Source: an uncultured Dokdonia sp. (GTDB lineage Bacteria > Bacteroidota > Bacteroidia > Flavobacteriales > Flavobacteriaceae). From it: DNA of 11,777 bases. Positions 5,074-11,777 of this stretch are shown piece by piece. Numbering within the stretch: the first letter of the stretch is position 1; every line of letters starts with the position of its first letter. A program made the translations under genes and the position numbers. The stretch lies in NCBI GenBank assembly GCA_937124495.1, contig CAKZKZ010000844.1:1-11777 (forward strand), written 5' to 3'. The notes under the pieces were generated by a model. That model ran no database searches, had not been told where the DNA came from, and saw only the letters and a program-made list of their open reading frames with translations.

Positions 5074-5079
5074 TTAAGT

Positions 5080-5151
5080 TGACACGATGAGATTTGAACT
5101 CATAACCTCCCAGTTAAAAGCTGGGTACTCTGCCAGTTGAGTTACGTATCA
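5080..5151 (-). tRNA. tRNA-Lys(TTT)
   Basis: The acceptor is TGATACG/CGTGTCA. The anticodon stem CCCAG/CTGGG holds CTTTTAA, giving TTT. The T loop is TTCAAAT. It is the first tRNA on the transcript, just behind the leader inverted repeat. Its anticodon loop is canonical. Confidence 0.94.
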
Positions 5152-5163
5152 ATGTATATACTT

Positions 5164-5212
5164 GTTACTTGATAAAGGGTCTTATTTATTTAATGCTCCT
5201 TTATGAAGTAAC
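5164..5212 (-). promoter_or_regulatory. 15-nt imperfect inverted repeat in array leader
   Basis: GTTACTTGATAAAGG (5164-5178) and CCTTTATGAAGTAAC (5198-5212) are inverted repeats with a single central mismatch around a 19-base AT-rich loop. It lies between the promoter-like boxes and tRNA-Lys, so the transcript would begin with a strong hairpin. It could be a processing stem (RNase III type) or, as DNA, an operator. Confidence 0.65.
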
Positions 5213-5213
5213 T

Positions 5214-5241
5214 CATATATGTTGGTTTTTCAATATGTCAA
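5214..5241 (-). promoter_or_regulatory. candidate promoter of tRNA array
   Basis: On the minus strand TTGACA (5236-5241) is followed after 16 bases by TATATG (5214-5219). This is a good -35-like and fair -10-like pair, placed 60-90 bases before tRNA-Lys and just after a terminator for the neighbouring DNA. A clear Bacteroidota TAnnTTTG box is not visible, so the call rests on position and the -35. Confidence 0.45.
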
Positions 5242-5255
5242 TGATCGTTGTGCAT

Positions 5256-5288
5256 AAAAAAAGACGCCTTGTATGGGCGTCTTTTTTA
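5256..5288. terminator. bidirectional terminator
   Basis: GACGCC (5263-5268) pairs with GGCGTC (5276-5281) around a 7-base loop. It is flanked by a run of A on the left and T on the right, so it works on both strands. It insulates the tRNA array from the intergenic region at higher coordinates. Confidence 0.85.
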
Positions 5289-5760
5289 TAGTGTGAGAAA
5301 TCGATATATGCCTATATGCGTTTCTGTTTTTGTTCTATAAAAAAGACATGTCTATTCGAGTCAATATATAATCCGAGCTCTCTTTGCTCAATACGACATT
5401 CTCGATGAAGTTTAAAACTCGGTATCATAGTATATGCTTTCATGTATTACGTTTTTAATTATGTTTAGAAACAACATTTGATTGTTTCTGATTGCGATGC
5501 AAAGATCAAACTATTTTTGAGTTATCCAAATAAAATTTCAATTTATTTTACTGATAATCAAATAGTTATATTTAAAATTAGGTATAGATATCCTTGTCCG
5601 TCTTGTGACAGATATTGGACTTTTTTGCAGTAGACTGTCTCTCTGTTGCTTAGCTTCCAAATGGATTTTCTATTATGTGATTATACTATTTTCAATAGAT
5701 GAAATTATTTTTTAAATTTTTTCTGTTTTTGTTTTATTTATATGCTTTTTAAATATTTTG
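5289..5760. other. intergenic region, no gene seen
   Basis: No convincing coding sequence on either strand. It contains an 8-bp hairpin AGAAACAA/TTGTTTCT at 5467-5489, a possible GAGC/GCTC hairpin near 5374-5388, and a weak + strand terminator-like GTCC/GGAC stem followed by six T at 5596-5626. The last hints at a short + strand RNA, but I see no matching promoter. Confidence 0.4.
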
Positions 5761-5764
5761 ACAT

Positions 5765-5792
5765 AAAAAAAGCGCCCAATTTCTCGGACGCT
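5765..5792 (-). terminator. terminator downstream of AAA+ operon
   Basis: On the minus strand AGCGTCC (5792-5786) pairs with GGGCGCT (5777-5771), with one mismatch, followed by seven T. It is the first strong terminator after the AAA+ gene, about 245 bases beyond its stop. Confidence 0.8.
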
Positions 5793-5965
5793 TGCTTTAT
5801 ATATGTTTGATTTTTCTTAATTACATGATCATTGTGTAAAATCTTTAGAATACATACAAGCGTCCTTATTCATGGTGATAAATTCATTTATCCCACGATA
5901 GTCAGACCACTGACTTAACAGTAACTTCGGTGCTGTATGTTCTACTCTTTGTATCATTTACGGTG
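5771..5965 (-). ncRNA. candidate small RNA or attenuator 3' of operon
   Basis: Between the AAA+ stop and the terminator the minus strand holds several stems: CAG/CTG at 5918-5936, GTCA/TGAC at 5901-5914, and GATAAA/TTTATC at 5877-5892. A perfect 9-nt pair links 5857-5865 with 5786-5794, the second being the first arm of the terminator. Pairing of these two would block the terminator. It may be a small RNA of about 190 nt or a structured 3' untranslated region. I do not recognise a family. Confidence 0.4.
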
Positions 5966-6036
5966 CAAATATGCTATAAATTATTGAATTTTTAAAAAAG
6001 AATCTTCTATTTAAAGATGTAATGATTGAAATACGA

Positions 6037-7386
6037 TTAGACATTTAATGTTTTTCCTTCTTTTATATATTCCCTTTTAATTCCTTCAAGAATGGTGTCA
6101 TAAGTAATGATTGTTGTTGCTTTTGATATTGTTTTTAAACAGGAATATTGTATAATATTTACAATATTAGAACCTGTAATAGCAAACTTTCTTGAAATAC
6201 TTTCTAATGAAATAGACGCTTCAAGCGTAATATTATCTGGTAAGTTATTTTTCCATAATTCCAAACGTTCTTTATGTGTAGGGGTTTCAAACTCTATAAT
6301 AGATTGAAATCTACGAGTAAAAGCAGTATCAATATTATTTTTAAAATTAGAAGCCAGAATGACAAGACCAGGATGTGCTTCAATACGTTGTAGTAAATAG
6401 GATACTTCTTGATTTGCATATTTATCATGTGCATCTCTTACGTTTGTACGTTTTCCAAAGATGGCATCTGCTTCATCAAAAAATAAAATCCAATCTTTAT
6501 TGATGGCTCTATCAAATAAGCTTGATAAGTTTTTTTCTGTTTCTCCTATATATTTAGATACGACCATAGATAAATCTATTCTATAGACATCTTTCTCTGT
6601 ATATTTTCCAAGAAGTCCAGCAGTTAATGTTTTTCCAGTACCGGGAGGTCCATAAAACATAACACGATACCCTGGCTTGATTTTGCTTTTCATGTTCCAG
6701 TCATTTAATAGTATCTCATTAAACTGTAACCAAGTTTCTATTTCTTGAATTTCCTGCATGGTTTTATCGTTAAGAACAAGATCATTCCATGACAATTCTG
6801 TTGTAATTAAACTTGCTGGAAAATCTTGACTGAGTGTTGGTTTTATTTCTAATCCAGTTGTTAGTTTTATAAGAATCTCATCAGATATTAGCAATTTCCC
6901 ACTTAAATCGGGTTCGCCTTTAGGCACATGTTCTATATAGAGTATTTTATTTTTAAGTAATTTGTTTGTGATTTGTAGTGAGTTGATTACTTCCAATCGT
7001 GTATCAATCGTATTTCCTGCCAAAATATATACTATAGTCTCTACGGTAGGTAATATGCCTCTATGATTTTTTCCTTTTACCCCTCCAAATTCTGGGAATT
7101 CTCCCCCATTAGGGAAGAAATCTGATATAATATCACTTAAAAACTTAGGAGAAATATGTGGGATCAATGCAAGGCATATACATATAATCTCCTCAAAAGA
7201 AAGTGCTTCATTTTTGATATACTGTCCCAATATAGAAGTGTTATTATCCAGGTTTAATATTGGGATAGGGAGATCTTCATTTGTTAGTTCTAGAGAAAGT
7301 CTATACACTATATACTCTTTTAAAAAGCTGAATATAGGAGCCGCAGATGTTGCGGTAGGTGTGTTTTTTATTTCGAGGTCTATCAT
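6037..7386 (-). CDS. AAA+ ATPase, eCIS-type (Afp15-like)
   Basis: A 449-residue cytoplasmic ATPase. The N-terminal half (1-200) is a helical family-specific domain ending in the stretch GGEFPEFGGVKGKNHRG (about 94-110) and LPTVETIVYILAG, which I recognise from AAA+ proteins of extracellular contractile injection system loci in Bacteroidota. The AAA core has Walker A GPPGTGKT at 246-253, Walker B ILFFDEAD with D304 and E305, sensor 1 N347 (ASN), arginine finger R358/R359 and a sensor 2 region near 405 (GSN). In known eCIS loci (Afp, PVC, MAC) this ATPase is conserved and usually lies near the end of the cluster. Its role is thought to lie in assembly or cargo loading. Here it is the last gene of the minus-strand group, 59 bases after the membrane patatin. 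The AAA fold is certain; the eCIS assignment rests on motif memory and context. Confidence 0.85.
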   Translation of the reverse strand: MIDLEIKNTPTATSAAPIFSFLKEYIVYRLSLELTNEDLPIPILNLDNNTSILGQYIKNEALSFEEIICICLALIPHISPKFLSDIISDFFPNGGEFPEFGGVKGKNHRGILPTVETIVYILAGNTIDTRLEVINSLQITNKLLKNKILYIEHVPKGEPDLSGKLLISDEILIKLTTGLEIKPTLSQDFPASLITTELSWNDLVLNDKTMQEIQEIETWLQFNEILLNDWNMKSKIKPGYRVMFYGPPGTGKTLTAGLLGKYTEKDVYRIDLSMVVSKYIGETEKNLSSLFDRAINKDWILFFDEADAIFGKRTNVRDAHDKYANQEVSYLLQRIEAHPGLVILASNFKNNIDTAFTRRFQSIIEFETPTHKERLELWKNNLPDNITLEASISLESISRKFAITGSNIVNIIQYSCLKTISKATTIITYDTILEGIKREYIKEGKTLNV

Positions 7387-7445
7387 TTTAATAATGTGTT
7401 GATCGTTAGTATTTGTAATGTCAGATGAGATGTATGACTTTACAT

Positions 7446-10070
7446 CTATTTAGGCATCTTGGATTTAGAATTATTTACTTCGGTAATTACGCGATTTATA
7501 TACTCATTATCCTCTAACATACTTTTTAAATACGTATAACTACTTCGTCCCATGTGTCTAGATAAGGTAGGTTCATAGTAGGTCCATTTGTTAAAGAAAC
7601 CTACAGTATCTGTTCCTGTTTTAGAGAGTATTTTTTCATTATATGGTATTAATAATTCTGTTAATTGTTCTTTTTCGTTCTTAGAATATTTACCAGCCAT
7701 AAAACTTTCGATATCAGCTACAGTGATTTTATGTGGTAAGAAAATAGGGTAATACTTTATATTGCCTTCTATGGCCTCGACTTTTGAATTAGATTGACGT
7801 CCCCAATTTGTAAATAGGTCACTTAGATATTTAGGTATTTTATTATAGTTAAGTGCTGTAGACAAATTAACAACGACATTATCTTTTTCAGATTCATCAA
7901 TAGTACGAATGTCAAAACCGTCTTCAATAAACTTTTTTAAGAGGTGATCAAGATATAAGCTCTTACTATTTATAATGTCAACAAAAACTACTTTTTTATT
8001 GGTGAATAAGGAGTCTCTTGTTCTAGCTTTAAGATAATTATAAACGTCAAGGTTACTTAATAAACCACTATTATCTATTACACCGGCATCCATATAATGA
8101 CCGTACCCTTTAATTTTTGCAGCAGGACTCAACCCTGGAAATCTATTGGTCATAGATACTGCTTGATAATAGGGGAGAGTCTTATCTTTACTTTTATATA
8201 AATCGGCTAAGTTATCTGCATTGGGAAATATAGCGTTAAAGGTGTTATCATCCTTTACAGACCATAATATACCTCTGTTAGCTCTTACTCCAGCAGTATT
8301 CATAATAAGAGAAGGAAAATACCCTTTACCACTTTCTTTATTTTTAAAAGCCTTCGCCCAATACTCCCTATAAGCTAGAGTACTCAGGGTGTTTTTATTA
8401 GGAGTGTTTTCTATATAGTTTTGATATTTAATCATAGAATAATAAGATCTATCCTGCAATCCTAAACCATTCGTTAATGGCCAAACTTTTCTATATAGAT
8501 CTAACCCCAATGTAAATGTGAGATCTGCAGACGCATAATCTTCTCTTGAAATGTCATCTATTTTTTGTCTTAATAAGGTGTCATTTGTACCATATTCTCC
8601 ATACAATCCCGTATATACCGCAAGCCCTAGAGATCCTCCTGAAGCTCCAGATAATGATATGGTTTGATTTAAAAAATGATGATTTGTTTCTTCTTGAATC
8701 TTTTGAAGCACATTAATCGTCCAAGCATTTGCTTTAAGACCTCCTCCGTAAGAGGAGACAAAGAACACGCGGTCATTTTCTATTTGCTGTATCGCTTTTA
8801 TAAAATCTGTTTCAGGCACTATTATTTCAGGATCTGTAACATTTGCTACAGTTTCTATTTCATGGGTTTTTTGTTCTGCAAAAAAGAAAGAGTAGAGTGC
8901 GACTATAGAAATAACTAGGATTCCTAAATAGGCTAGTTTATATGTTTTTGTTTGATAATATTTTTTATAAATTTTAGGTTCTGAGCGAGTATCTGTATCT
9001 GCACTTTTTTGTATTGTTAAAGAACTATTTGCAACAAAAAAGTATTTTCCAATGTTTGCTATAATCCAATAATAAGCATACAAATAAACAAGTAAAATAG
9101 GAATCACATTTCCTCCAAGAGGATACCCTAATAAAGCAGCAATATTCCAGTACACAATAAATATGACTGATATTATAAAGAGGAGAACAAATACTTTTAA
9201 ATAATGCAACGGATCTTGAAAGTATATTAGGATTTTAATAAAAAACCGAAGCTTATTTTTTTTATCTAAATTATTATAAACATCTGTTGTATTTGATCTC
9301 ACAAGTCTGAAAAACACATAACAAAACATCATGCAATAGGTACACAACATCACAAGAATAAAACCATATCTGCTAAATATGGTATTGCTTATCAGGATGT
9401 AAGTAAGAAGTATGGCAGAGAGTAATGCTGCTAGAAAATAGTAACGTGTAATCTTTGTATACAATGTTGTTTTATCCGTAATGATATTTTTTGCTATTCT
9501 GTATTTTAGAATAGCATAAATGATAATAGGGAAAGAAAAGAAAACCCCAATAATCCAAGCAATTGCTTGTAAAGAGACACCTAGATGATCATTAAATAAT
9601 AAATTAGGGCGTACACTTTTATATATAAAAATGACCCAAACTGCATAGATGAAAATACCCAACGTATAACGTAATACATTGGCAGCGACACTCATTTTAT
9701 AATTACTTTTCTTGTCAATAGTATAGATAAAATAAGGGTATGAGAGTTTATATTTCTTAAAGAATGTGAGTGTTACTCTTTTATCTTTCCAAGAGACAAC
9801 GCCTTTACTATTATTAAAACCTTTTGAATAATAGGTGTATATAGGATAATGTGATAGCGTAAGGGCTAATGCATTTACATACATGAAGCATAGAAATAAA
9901 GAAAATTTATCTTCTTCAAGCATATATACCATCATCGTATATGCTTGATCCATTTTAAATAAGATCAACAAGATAAGTGCTATAACAAACAAACTTAGGA
10001 AGGAAGAATTTGTAAAGTCTTTAATAGATCTTCTCAACCCTCTAATAAATGTTATTATTTTTTCTGTCAT
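7446..10070 (-). CDS. multi-pass membrane patatin-like phospholipase
   Basis: An 874-residue protein. Residues 1-400 contain about nine hydrophobic segments (near 23-40, 58-75, 133-151, 166-187, 211-229, 235-256, 292-313, 320-340, 380-398), so it should sit in the inner membrane. Residues about 430-700 form a patatin-like lipase domain: oxyanion GGGLK at 442-446, nucleophile elbow GASGG with S477, and catalytic DAG with D661. This dyad hydrolyses acyl esters of phospholipids. A basic N-terminus (R10, R13, R14, K17) suggests N-in topology, and nine spans would put the lipase in the periplasm, but the segment count is uncertain. It lies 59 bases upstream of the AAA+ gene and is probably co-transcribed with it. 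Patatins also occur as effectors in antiphage and secretion systems, so a membrane-damage role is possible. Confidence 0.88.
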   Translation of the reverse strand: MTEKIITFIRGLRRSIKDFTNSSFLSLFVIALILLILFKMDQAYTMMVYMLEEDKFSLFLCFMYVNALALTLSHYPIYTYYSKGFNNSKGVVSWKDKRVTLTFFKKYKLSYPYFIYTIDKKSNYKMSVAANVLRYTLGIFIYAVWVIFIYKSVRPNLLFNDHLGVSLQAIAWIIGVFFSFPIIIYAILKYRIAKNIITDKTTLYTKITRYYFLAALLSAILLTYILISNTIFSRYGFILVMLCTYCMMFCYVFFRLVRSNTTDVYNNLDKKNKLRFFIKILIYFQDPLHYLKVFVLLFIISVIFIVYWNIAALLGYPLGGNVIPILLVYLYAYYWIIANIGKYFFVANSSLTIQKSADTDTRSEPKIYKKYYQTKTYKLAYLGILVISIVALYSFFFAEQKTHEIETVANVTDPEIIVPETDFIKAIQQIENDRVFFVSSYGGGLKANAWTINVLQKIQEETNHHFLNQTISLSGASGGSLGLAVYTGLYGEYGTNDTLLRQKIDDISREDYASADLTFTLGLDLYRKVWPLTNGLGLQDRSYYSMIKYQNYIENTPNKNTLSTLAYREYWAKAFKNKESGKGYFPSLIMNTAGVRANRGILWSVKDDNTFNAIFPNADNLADLYKSKDKTLPYYQAVSMTNRFPGLSPAAKIKGYGHYMDAGVIDNSGLLSNLDVYNYLKARTRDSLFTNKKVVFVDIINSKSLYLDHLLKKFIEDGFDIRTIDESEKDNVVVNLSTALNYNKIPKYLSDLFTNWGRQSNSKVEAIEGNIKYYPIFLPHKITVADIESFMAGKYSKNEKEQLTELLIPYNEKILSKTGTDTVGFFNKWTYYEPTLSRHMGRSSYTYLKSMLEDNEYINRVITEVNNSKSKMPK

Positions 10071-10135
10071 CTTGATCGTTTTTAAGGCAGTAATGTTTAA
10101 TAGGCTTTTAATTAGAGTTTTAAATTTAATGTGTG

Positions 10136-10151
10136 CGCTTTCGCGAAAGCG
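10136..10151. repeat. second copy of CGCTTTCGCGAAAGCG palindrome
   Basis: A perfect 16-bp palindrome, the same core as at 2553-2572. It sits in the leader region of the patatin gene, about 65 bases before its start. It may be a dispersed intergenic repeat or a protein-binding site. Confidence 0.8.
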
Positions 10152-10264
10152 TATAACTACATTTTTTTGAGTTCTTTTGATGATAAGCCTTTTTGACAGG
10201 CTGTTTTTTAGCGATAATTTAAATTAATTACTAATAATGAAACCCCTATGATTTTCATAGTTTT

Positions 10265-10272
10265 CAAACCTA
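10265..10272 (-). promoter_or_regulatory. TAnnTTTG -7 box before patatin gene
   Basis: The minus strand reads TAGGTTTG, an exact match to the Bacteroidota -7 box. The nearest TTTG upstream (10299-10302) is 26 bases away, longer than usual, so the -33 element is weak. This would start a transcript about 190 bases before the patatin ATG, giving that gene its own promoter. Confidence 0.45.
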
Positions 10273-10326
10273 TATCAAGCTATATAGTATGTGCCATACA
10301 AAGCAAAAGTAGCTTGACATAGTTAG

Positions 10327-10827
10327 TTAAAGTAAGCCCTCGACTTCCAGCAACTTTGCCACGTTTTTCCTGTAGTTATCTATATAGGCTCCATTTTTAT
10401 TATGATTTTCATCATTCAATACATTCAAGAATTCTAAATACCTAACGCCACAGCTGTATAGGTTTTTTAGAAGTGCTTTCTTTTCATACTTAAATAGACC
10501 TTCATCTGCAGTAAGTGTGATCAAATCATTTTCTAACGATTCTAATTGAACAGATTTCCCCATACCCATTGCTATTTTATAAAGTCCTTCCCCATTTTTT
10601 AAGACTTCTCCTACCTGATGAAAGCAAAAGCTTAAAGCCACGTTCCACATTTCATCTATAATCTCCAATGGAGGTTGGTCTGGTACTTCAATTAATAATT
10701 TTGCTATATGAGGTTTACGTTCTAGAGATAAAAACGGTCTGTACTTATCTATATTTTCAATTAAGTCTGCTTCTGAAACAAAATTGAATTCAGTGTCACT
10801 AGTTAAAAGGGTAAAATGTATTTTCAT
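10327..10827 (-). CDS. hypothetical protein, possible immunity partner
   Basis: A 166-residue protein with no signal peptide or membrane segment. I choose the ATG at 10827 (MKIHFTLL). An upstream in-frame TTG at 10857 overlaps the previous gene and is less likely. I do not recognise the family. It is acidic and mostly helical in its second half, with a beta-rich start. It begins 19 bases after the stop of the large toxin-like gene and is co-oriented with it, the usual place of an immunity or adaptor gene. That role is inferred from position only. Confidence 0.75.
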   Translation of the reverse strand: MKIHFTLLTSDTEFNFVSEADLIENIDKYRPFLSLERKPHIAKLLIEVPDQPPLEIIDEMWNVALSFCFHQVGEVLKNGEGLYKIAMGMGKSVQLESLENDLITLTADEGLFKYEKKALLKNLYSCGVRYLEFLNVLNDENHNKNGAYIDNYRKNVAKLLEVEGLL

Positions 10828-10846
10828 ATGGTTAATATAATTTAAA

Positions 10847-11777
10847 TTATGGAGCAAACAATCTCATGAGTGCTTGTAATTCTTGCGCGGTTAGATGAGT
10901 ACCACCATTTTTAAAGAACTGACCTACGACCAGGGCTCCAGCTTCTAGTCTTACTCCAAGAGTATATGATACTGTATTATACGTAAAGGTAACATCAGTC
11001 ATATGGGCAATAGGCATCAAACTATTTGTATGTAGATATGTTAATACATTATCGAGTAAGGTTCTAACTTGACCTACGTTTGACCATGCAGCACCATTTT
11101 GAAATAAAGTAGTATCTGCTAATGTGTTTGCTGTAATCCAATGAAAAGCCTCTACGGTATGTCTTCCACAAATATGATCCATCATCACTTGCATGCTGGT
11201 CGTTGCATCTGTATAATTAGCAGCGACTGCACCAGGAGGCCAAGGAAATCTATTAAACCAAGTTAATAGTCTTTGAAATTCCGCCAGATTACCTGCTGCT
11301 TTGTTTAAAAATTGTTCTACTCTTGTAATGTCACCAAGGTGATCTGCCCTGCGCAACAATGCTAGCAAATCAGATCCTATACTTACTCCTGGAACAGCTC
11401 CTGCTTTAGTAAAATAACTTAACAATTTAGTTCCAGTCATATTGGTAAAACTCATCATGGTTCGCAATTGAGCCACATTATCTGCAAGTCCGACTAAAGC
11501 TTTGAAATCTATAAGGGAAGTCCCTTTCATTAAGGACGAAATATGTACTAAATCTGCCAAATCTGAAACATTTGCTGCATTTAAGAAGGTTATAAAATCA
11601 TCCAATTCATTAGTAAACACTTTCATTCCTTTTATTAAATCAGAGAAATGAGAGGAATTAGGAAGGTTTTTAGCCACATTAATTAGTATGTTAATATCAC
11701 TAATGTTATCCAGTAATTTCAAAAACTTACTCGTACTGCCGTGTGCATCAAATAATTGTAATAGAATCCCAGGATCT
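10847..11777 (-). CDS. C-terminal part of large helical-repeat, toxin-like protein
   Basis: Partial: the reading frame stays open to the right edge with no stop (residues DPGILLQLFDAHGS precede the TTG at 11722), so the true start lies outside. About 310 residues are visible. The first 200 or so are short leucine-rich helices of roughly 19-residue period (LLDNISDINILINVAK, FLNAANVSDLADLVHISS and so on). The end carries a compact domain beginning CGRHTVEAFHW and ending HLTAQELQALMRLFAP. The HxxGRHT and strand-rich tail resemble small RNase-type toxin domains of polymorphic toxins, but I cannot assign a family. Large proteins with repeats and a variable toxin tip (for example DUF4157 proteins) are typical eCIS cargo, which fits the AAA+ neighbour. 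This is inference. Confidence 0.8.
   Translation of the reverse strand, partial: DPGILLQLFDAHGSTSKFLKLLDNISDINILINVAKNLPNSSHFSDLIKGMKVFTNELDDFITFLNAANVSDLADLVHISSLMKGTSLIDFKALVGLADNVAQLRTMMSFTNMTGTKLLSYFTKAGAVPGVSIGSDLLALLRRADHLGDITRVEQFLNKAAGNLAEFQRLLTWFNRFPWPPGAVAANYTDATTSMQVMMDHICGRHTVEAFHWITANTLADTTLFQNGAAWSNVGQVRTLLDNVLTYLHTNSLMPIAHMTDVTFTYNTVSYTLGVRLEAGALVVGQFFKNGGTHLTAQELQALMRLFAP

Noticed and set aside
6107..6307. Short + strand frames at 6107-6307, 7214-7402 and 8676-8918
   Set aside because: They are antisense to the AAA+ and patatin genes, which have clear conserved motifs.
10186..10207. + strand terminator-like AGCCT/AGGCT stem with T-run
   Set aside because: Only a 5-bp stem, and no + strand gene upstream to terminate. 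Probably chance in AT-rich DNA.

Overview
The window looks like an accessory region of a marine-type flavobacterium (Bacteroidota). The evidence is AT-rich coding sequence, weak Shine-Dalgarno signals, a TAnnTTTG-type promoter box, a dispersed CGCTTTCGCGAAAGCG palindrome, and proteins of flavobacterial style. I ran no search, so the taxonomy is an inference.

Left (1-2010): a small putative DNA-binding/excisionase-like protein and a tyrosine recombinase with a cysteine-rich N-terminus form a tight + strand pair. Three 13-nt direct repeats and one inverted partial copy follow.

Middle (about 2010-5290, all on the minus strand): a 3.1-kb tRNA array, apparently one transcription unit. It has a promoter-like sequence near 5214-5241, a bidirectional terminator behind it, and a 15-nt imperfect inverted repeat at the start of the leader. 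I can fold 20 tRNA genes. In transcript order they are Lys, Ser(TGA), Ser(GCT), Asn, Cys, Tyr, Gly, Arg(TCT), Asp, Pro, Glu, Ile, Met, Val, Leu(TAG), Leu(TAA), Arg(ACG), Gln, His, plus a nested tRNA-like element with anticodon TCA. Ala, Phe, Thr and a normal Trp are missing. A decayed, armless copy of the Val tRNA carries anticodon TAT. About 0.9 kb between Leu(TAA) and Arg(ACG) has no convincing gene but is dense in hairpins. I interpret it as one large structured RNA, in the manner of the GOLLD/ROOL RNAs known to sit beside phage tRNA clusters. The tRNA-like element inside it can be read as circularly permuted. Seven tRNAs between Leu(TAA) and Asp have an unexpected base at position 37, which would fit tRNAs altered to escape modification or anticodon-loop nucleases.

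Right (about 5290-11777): intergenic DNA with a probable terminator and small-RNA or attenuator region. Then come four minus-strand genes: a 5'-truncated helical-repeat protein with a toxin-like C-terminus, a small possible immunity partner, a multi-pass membrane patatin-like lipase, and an AAA+ ATPase of the type found in extracellular contractile injection system (eCIS) loci. The structural genes of such a system would lie beyond the right edge.

The most novel elements are the large RNA with its embedded permuted tRNA-like domain, the position-37 pattern in the array, and the next-door toxin/eCIS-like genes. A functional link between the island and the injection-system genes is only a hypothesis.
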